Origin: Anaeramoeba flamelloides
Taxonomy: Eukaryota > Metamonada > Anaeramoebidae
NCBI GenBank assembly: GCA_027625915.1
Contig: JANTQA010000072.1
Span: forward strand, 868,001-932,000
Direction of reading: 5' to 3'
Length of the DNA stretch: 64,000 nt
The notes under the pieces are model-generated. The model ran no database searches. It worked only from the letters and a program-made list of their open reading frames with translations, and had not been told where the DNA came from. The position numbers and the translations under genes are program-made. Shown one piece after another: positions 58,105-64,000 of this stretch; the stretch's first letter is position 1, and every line of letters begins with the position of its first letter.

Positions 58105-60531
58105 ATGGAAATTGTAGCACTTGAAGAAGCAGAAGTAATCGATTCAATTTACCATGAAAATTTAGAAATTAAGTACCACAAAAACCCACTTAACAAAAAG
58201 TCTCCCATCGTGACCTTGAATTTACATATTTCCTCAGACAACGATGATCAAAACAAAGTCAAGATCTTACTCAAAATGGTGCTAAATTCGTTGTACCCTG
58301 AAGACTCTGCAATGATTACTGTCGAAAATGCGTCTCCAAAGAGCATCAAAATTCCCCAAGAGGAGCTCTCTTATTTGCAAGAGACTGTTGATTATGAACT
58401 TGAAGAAACAAAAGGCGAGCAAAATTTATTTAACATAATTATGGTTGTGCAAGATTTTGTGAACAATTTAGATGACTTTTTAGTTATTGACCAAACCATT
58501 GGTATCCTCCCAAATGAACTTCTGATTAACATTTTTTCACATGTTCCAATCACCCGTTACCAACTTCTCTCAAAGGTGAACAAGCAATGGAACGAAATCA
58601 TTCGGACCGAGAAAAAGTTATGGGATCAGATCTGGATTACAAATTCAGAAGAGAATTTGAATTTTTTAGAGGACTTCTATCAGACGAGCCTCTGTCTACC
58701 AAAAGCTAAGACCTTGTCCATTACACAGGACGAGAAGCACTTCGAATACGAGACAAAGTTAAACTCGCAAGTGACCAATTTTCTCGCAATCCTGGATCTG
58801 CTTCATCTCAAGAAATTCGATTTCAAGGGGATCCAGTGCCTAGTGATTGAGCCATTTCGAGAGTTGTCGAATCTAATCCACAGCAAGCAAGAACAGAGCC
58901 TACTCACGTCTTTGCTACGATTGTTGCGTTCATTACGAAATAATTTGCAAATATTCCATTTTAATGGATCTTTTATTTTGGCGCCAAAAAAGATATTACA
59001 ATTATTAAAAAGCAAAACACTCAAGGGAATTACGTCATTAAATTTAACCAACAACTCACTCCTTCATCACTCTTTAGATTTACTATCAAGCTTTAAACAA
59101 CTCGTAACTCTTCAATTAACAAATTGTAATCTTGTAGCAATACCGCCGAATTTGCATCTCTTAAAGAAATTGAAATCTTTGACGATCAGTAATAATATTA
59201 TTAAATCAATCTCTTCTTCAATTTTTAATTCAAAAAGCTTACAAATACTTGTATTAAATAATAATAAAATTCATGAAATAGATATTATAAACGAAATTAA
59301 AGAAAATAAAAGCTTAAAAGTGTTAAATTTAAAAAATAACAAATTGTCATCCCTAAGCAGAGATATAGGCAATTTGAAATCGCTTCGATTTTTAGATCTT
59401 AGCTTTAATTCTTTAGTTTCCTTGCCAGAAAGCTTTTATAATTTAAATAAATTGCGTCATTTGAATTTGGACAACAATAAAATCCAAGAGTTTAATTTAA
59501 ATAAAACCTTATTAAACTTTACAAAGTTATCTAATCTAAATTTGCAATTTAATAGGATCTCGTCATTTCAATTCGATGAAAAATATTTGAATAACCACCC
59601 ACTTTCAACATTTTTATTCAATAATAATCAATTATCCCATTTTGATGGAAACCTATTAGTGAAAACCAAAATATTGGCTCGAAATAATATCAGTTTTGCG
59701 TTTAACAATTTGGCTGATCTACAAATACTGGATTCAAAAGAAAAATTAAACAAGACCTTCAAAATTACACAAATTGATAATATCAAATTGAACAATAACC
59801 GTTTTGAACAATTCCCCTCCTTTTTATTTGCACTTTATAATATAAAATCATTAGATCTTTCGAACAATTTATTCACTTGTTTGCCAAGGAATAAAATAAA
59901 AAGAAAAATGATAAATAATAATAATAATAATAATTATAATAATACTTTTTCTAATAATAATTTCCAATATAAAACCGAAGATGGGCATGTTGAAATGGTT
60001 AATAAAAATAAGAAAATGACAACAAAATCAATAAAATCAAAACAGCCAATAAAATCACAAAAAGCCCAAAATTTAACTTTTATTCAAGAAAATGAAAGAA
60101 AAATCCTAGATATTTCAAATTTATCAGATAGTTTTCTTCATTCAATAAACATTTTCCAACATTTATCTTCATCTCTAACCTCTTTAAATCTTTCTGGAAA
60201 CAGGATATTCTCATTCCCAACCGAATTATACGAATTGAAAAAATTATCAGATCTTAATTTAAGTCATAATTATATCAAAGAATTGTCAATGTCTTTTTTT
60301 AATTTTTTTAAAAATTCCTTAGTTTCTTTTGATATTAGCTACAACCAGTTTAATAAAATACCATTTTCGAATGGAGAATTGGTTTTCAAAAGTAAAAAAT
60401 ATCTCGAAATATTACCAAACGCATTTGTTTTGTTATTAAAGCTTAAAAAATTGTATTTCCACAATAATAAGATACCTAATCACGAATACCGCTCTTTGCC
60501 ACTTTCGATAAGTGGAGTTGATGTTTTATAA
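58105..60531 (+). CDS. RWD + F-box + leucine-rich-repeat protein (putative SCF substrate receptor)
   Basis: Single exon, 808 residues. Residues 1-125 match an RWD domain: EAEVIDSIYHENLEI, then PIVTLNLHIS, LYPEDSAMITVEN and FNIIMVVQDFVNN. An F-box follows, about 133-178 (ILPNELLINIFSHVP, LLSKVNKQWNEII, KLWDQIWI). From about 290 to the end are leucine-rich repeats (for example LKSLTISNNIIKSIS, LKVLNLKNNKLSSLS, LRFLDLSFNSLVSLP), interrupted by an Asn-rich insert near 602-618 and a Lys-rich segment after it. F-box/LRR proteins recruit substrates to SCF ubiquitin ligases through Skp1. RWD domains are E2-like folds that bind other ubiquitin-pathway proteins. The start is the first in-frame ATG. The upstream frame to 58039 has no ATG. 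The first ~900 bp are less AT-rich than the rest of the gene. Confidence 0.9.
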   Translation: MEIVALEEAEVIDSIYHENLEIKYHKNPLNKKSPIVTLNLHISSDNDDQNKVKILLKMVLNSLYPEDSAMITVENASPKSIKIPQEELSYLQETVDYELEETKGEQNLFNIIMVVQDFVNNLDDFLVIDQTIGILPNELLINIFSHVPITRYQLLSKVNKQWNEIIRTEKKLWDQIWITNSEENLNFLEDFYQTSLCLPKAKTLSITQDEKHFEYETKLNSQVTNFLAILDLLHLKKFDFKGIQCLVIEPFRELSNLIHSKQEQSLLTSLLRLLRSLRNNLQIFHFNGSFILAPKKILQLLKSKTLKGITSLNLTNNSLLHHSLDLLSSFKQLVTLQLTNCNLVAIPPNLHLLKKLKSLTISNNIIKSISSSIFNSKSLQILVLNNNKIHEIDIINEIKENKSLKVLNLKNNKLSSLSRDIGNLKSLRFLDLSFNSLVSLPESFYNLNKLRHLNLDNNKIQEFNLNKTLLNFTKLSNLNLQFNRISSFQFDEKYLNNHPLSTFLFNNNQLSHFDGNLLVKTKILARNNISFAFNNLADLQILDSKEKLNKTFKITQIDNIKLNNNRFEQFPSFLFALYNIKSLDLSNNLFTCLPRNKIKRKMINNNNNNNYNNTFSNNNFQYKTEDGHVEMVNKNKKMTTKSIKSKQPIKSQKAQNLTFIQENERKILDISNLSDSFLHSINIFQHLSSSLTSLNLSGNRIFSFPTELYELKKLSDLNLSHNYIKELSMSFFNFFKNSLVSFDISYNQFNKIPFSNGELVFKSKKYLEILPNAFVLLLKLKKLYFHNNKIPNHEYRSLPLSISGVDVL

Positions 60532-61207
60532 TCTTTCAAAACTTGCAATTTTTTAATATTATATTAAGAAGGTATTGGAAGCAAAAACAAAAGATAATGA
60601 AAAATAAGAAAAGCATTTGTCTTGAAAATTTTAAAAAAAATAATTTCTCAAGAACAATTTCATTTATTATATTAATATATAATTGTTTAGATAGAATAAC
60701 ACATTATTTTATTTCTCCAATAAAGCCATTTTGAAAAAGTGGATAACAAAAAGTTTTAAAAATAAGCACAATAGTAATTTAAAATCAGGTAATAAAACAA
60801 TAGATTAAACACTTTCCGAAACCTTTATGTTTTCACTTTATGGAAATGATGATATATAAATATATTATTTTTTTATTTATTTCAAAACATTAAAATTATT
60901 ATAATAATAATAATATAAAGCAATATTTTCTCATAATTTTTTTATTTTTTATTATATATCTCTTATTTCTTTTTCTTTTTTATTATTATTATTATTTATA
61001 TTAACTCATCAATAAATACAGTATTTTATTTTTATTGATTTTTTTCGTAATATATATTATTATCTGTTTTTTAAATTATTTTTTTTTATTTTAAAAATGA
61101 AATAAATCAGTTTTAATTTTAAAGAAAATAAAATAAAAGTAAAAGGTAATAAAAATGATTCTAAAGCAGATCATTATGAAAATGATATTTATTCCCTATT
61201 AATAGAG

Positions 61208-62481
61208 GTTTTGATGATAACATATATTATCATGATATTGACAATAAATTTGTGATAATCTGAAAAAATCACGTTTAGTCCAACTTTATCGAGAAAAATC
61301 ATAAAATCGTGATATTTCACATTATCGTGATAACCTTCAAATATGATCTATAAAATGAAAAATTATATTTTTTTCGAATCACCTTTTAAAAAAAACCTTG
61401 AATTTAACAAAACCTTGAGACTTTTAAAACCCTTTTCTACTTTAAAAAATATTAGAAAGCATTTAAAAGTGATGCAAATTGTCTTCAAATATTTGAAAGT
61501 TTTGAAAGACAGAAAACTTTTCTGAAGATAATGTAATTGTTTGTAGTTGAAAAACAATTTTATTGTGATTTTTTTTTAATAAAATATAAAATCTCATGTA
61601 GGTATATGATCAAAAAAATACTCATCCACTTCAACAATGTACTTGTATATAAAATAGATTTTGTTTTTTAAAATGGATTTATTACCTTCACAAGTTAAAT
61701 AATCAAAAAGAAGAAAGAGTAATCTTCCAGCTCAGTATGAAACGATTAAACAAAAACCTAAAAACTCTAGTTGTTTTTTTCTGTCCAATACACAAATCAG
61801 AAGAAGAAGAAAAAAAAGAAGTAGAAAATAAATGTCCCAAATAAATAAATAACTGGTGTTAATGTGGCTAGGTTGTTGTGGGTGCTTCTTAGAAGTTATT
61901 CGGCATCTTCAAGTTTTATAGAATATCGAAAATGTTTTCACCCAAGAACATATTCTTTAAAGGACAAGCGTATGGTTGTTTTTTAGAAATTTTTTTTATT
62001 CAACACAATTTACAAAGTCAAAAATGACTAATAAAATATTTAAATATCTTTAATTATTATTGTTGTTGTTGGCCAAAAAGGAGCGATATATTTTTCAGCC
62101 AAATCAAAAGAAAATATAATAAAACTCTACGATCTGATTTTTGATTAAATCAAATAGCTTTTATTTTTTTGTTTCTTAAGTGAATAAATTTTTTATATCA
62201 AGGATCTGTTTTTTGTTCAAAAAATTTTCTTTGTATTTCTATGGATATGTTATCCCAAAAAATAATCAACTGGTATATCTGGCGATTACTTTTTTATTGA
62301 AATATTTTGGTATTAATTATGATTTTGAGACAATTATCATGATTTTATAGAATGTTGCGATTTTTCATATTATTTTGATTTTATTGTACTATATTACGAT
62401 TTTCTAAAATATGACGAGTTAATAAAAATAATCGCGATTTTTGTAACTTTATCGTGAATTAAGAATAGATATCATCAAAAC
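61208..62481. mobile_element. Inverted-repeat element with motif-rich ends (family I)
   Basis: The left end is GTTTTGATGATAACAT and the right end GATATCATCAAAAC. Both ends (about 200 bp each) are filled with short variants of ATCGTGAT / ATCATGAT / TCGCGAT in both orientations, a subterminal-repeat layout like that of hAT- or Mutator-type transposons. The middle is non-coding. A solitary similar end, AGTTTTGATGATAACATGAT, occurs at about 21408. No target duplication was evident. Confidence 0.6.
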
Positions 62482-62523
62482 ATCTAATATTTTTTCTTTA
62501 TAAAAATTAACCTCAAAATTTTT

Positions 62524-62724
62524 TACAGTCAGTTTCACTTTTAAGGCACAAACTTTGAACGAAATTTAAGGCACAATAAAAAACTCAAATTAAGGCACAA
62601 AATTCAGATTCTAGTAAAATCAATTGTTAAAAAAAAATATTTCAAATTTTGTGCCTTAATTTGAGATTTTTTTGTACCTTAAATTTCGTTACTAGTTTGT
62701 GCCTTAAAAGTGAAACTGACTGTA
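62524..62724. mobile_element. Palindromic MITE-like element, family C, copy 3
   Basis: TACAGTCAGTTTCACTTTTA at the left and TAAAAGTGAAACTGACTGTA at the right, arms with AAGGCACAAA / TTTGTGCCTT; TA at both borders. Only 42 bp from the right end of the family I element. Confidence 0.88.
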
Positions 62725-64000
62725 TGAGTGAAAAATGAATGAAGAAACTTCATAAAGACAAAAAAAATTGAAATTAAATAAATACACATCTTCAAAATAA
62801 ATTTAACTATTTTGAGTATTTTTTATACAAATTAATTTTTAATAGAAGAGTTGTTTATTCAAAAATAATTTATACAAAATTAATTCTTTAATTTCATGTG
62901 ATAAAAGATCTGTCCCTATTTTTGAAATTAAGCCTATTAAAATTAAACAAGAAAAAAGTTTTTTAATAGATAAAGTAAGCAACCCTAAATATAAAAAAAA
63001 ATAAAAAATAATTCAAAAATATTATTCAAAGATAATAAAATATACTTTTAATTCAATTTTTTTATTATTGAATTTTGTTTTTAGTAAATAATTGAAAAAA
63101 AAACTTGTAAAAATTGATTTTTTCAACTTTAATTAATCCAAGGATTGGAAAATACTATTTATTTTTGGTATTTTATTCAATAATATTGTTAATTTATGTC
63201 TAGAATATAAAAAGTCAAAAATGAAAAAAAAAAGTAAAAATTAAAAAAAAATCAATTCTTAATCTGACTCAAACAGTTGGCTTAATAGTATTAATTAGAA
63301 AAAAATTCGGTTTAAAAATTTCCAAATTTTATAATGAAAAAACTAGCCTCTTTAATAATACATTTTTTTTTTTTTTAAATTTAATTTATATTTTTTTTGT
63401 GATTTATGAATCATTTAGAATCAAATGTGTATTGATATTGAGTGGTAATCAATAGATAAAACAATTTTTCTATGTTATTTCAAAAAATATTTTATAATGA
63501 ATAAATTAGTTATTCAAGTATTTTGAAAAATTTTGGGATGCAAAGGGTCACATAAAAAATCTTATAAATTATTGTGTATTTTAATCATTTAAACTAAAAA
63601 AATTTGATGTCTAGACAAACTTTTCAATTTTTTTTATATATTTGACAAAATTTATATGTTAAAATAATATAATCACATTAACCAATAACATTTTCTGAAA
63701 TATAAAACTTTTTTTTTAGATTTATTTATTTATTTTAGGAACTATAAAATTTTTTATTATATATTTTTTGTTTCAAAGATAATTGTATAAAACTTCATAT
63801 CTAATAATCCTTTGATAACAATTCAAAAAATGGTTTTTATTTTGAAGGTAATTAGTATATTTCTGTTCCCATGGTATATATATCAACCCAATTTCTCACC
63901 AAAGTTACACAGCTAATAAAATTAAAAATTCTCTTTTTTTTTTCTCATAATCAAACTACATACTATTATTTTGAAAAAAGATAAATAATAAAATACAGAT

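Larger units (their letters stand above)
60532..64000. other. Gene-free region to window end
   Basis: Holds a 1.27 kb family I element (61208-62481) and, directly after it, family C copy 3 (62524-62724). The remaining sequence is AT-rich. The frames at 60543-60734 and 61343-61557 have no recognisable content. No gene was seen at the right edge. Confidence 0.55.

Noticed and set aside
1-60531. A functional ubiquitin cluster (E2, CacyBP, F-box protein)
   Set aside because: The genes are 11-58 kb apart, on both strands and with unrelated genes between them; co-occurrence is probably chance.

Overview
This 64 kb window comes from the nuclear genome of a very AT-rich, intron-bearing single-celled eukaryote. 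The evidence is spliceosomal GT-AG introns in phase-consistent positions, typical eukaryotic proteins (a Rad6-type E2, a dynamin-like GTPase, CacyBP, a Dbp5/DDX19 helicase, a Rac GTPase, PSI-domain membrane proteins, an F-box/LRR protein), TAA, TAG and TGA all used as stops, and long A/T homopolymers. An iron-type superoxide dismutase and a Rac GTPase fit an amoeboid protist such as Anaeramoeba or an amoebozoan, but the sequence alone does not settle the lineage. No rRNA, tRNA, CRISPR array, retrovirus-like or Polinton-like element was recognised.

Layout. 1-592: 5' part of a Rad6/UBC2-like E2 gene (minus), cut by the window edge. 4138-8713: dynamin-related GTPase (plus) with a 2.6 kb intron full of repeats. 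11818-13106: four-exon CacyBP/SIP gene (plus). 17502-18225: small coiled-coil protein (plus). 23557-26855: three-exon Dbp5/DDX19 helicase with an unusual poly-Glu and Arg-Gly N-terminal extension (plus). 31201-32602: two adjacent PSI-domain secretory-pathway genes (minus). 36927-37508: intronless Rac GTPase (minus). 43390-44421: four-exon FeSOD (minus). 48696-50740: three-exon protein joining an Arg-Gly tract to a PD-(D/E)XK-like C-terminal region (plus). 52227-52421: a small unknown ORF (plus). 58105-60531: RWD + F-box + leucine-rich-repeat protein (plus). Eleven well-supported genes and one tentative one cover about a quarter of the window.

The rest is noncoding and rich in short non-coding elements with terminal inverted repeats (MITE-like). 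At least nine groups can be separated by eye. Several are bounded by TA dinucleotides as expected for Tc1/mariner-type transposition, and several have two to five copies here. One is nested inside another and one sits in a CacyBP intron. A ~1 kb direct repeat lies both upstream of the dynamin gene and inside its intron. No transposase was found, so the elements are presumably mobilised, or were mobilised, by enzymes encoded elsewhere.

The genes form no operon or obvious cluster. Three touch ubiquitin biology (E2, CacyBP, F-box protein), but the distances and lack of shared orientation give no evidence of co-regulation. The two most unusual protein architectures are the Arg-Gly/PD-(D/E)XK-like protein and the RWD/F-box/LRR protein.
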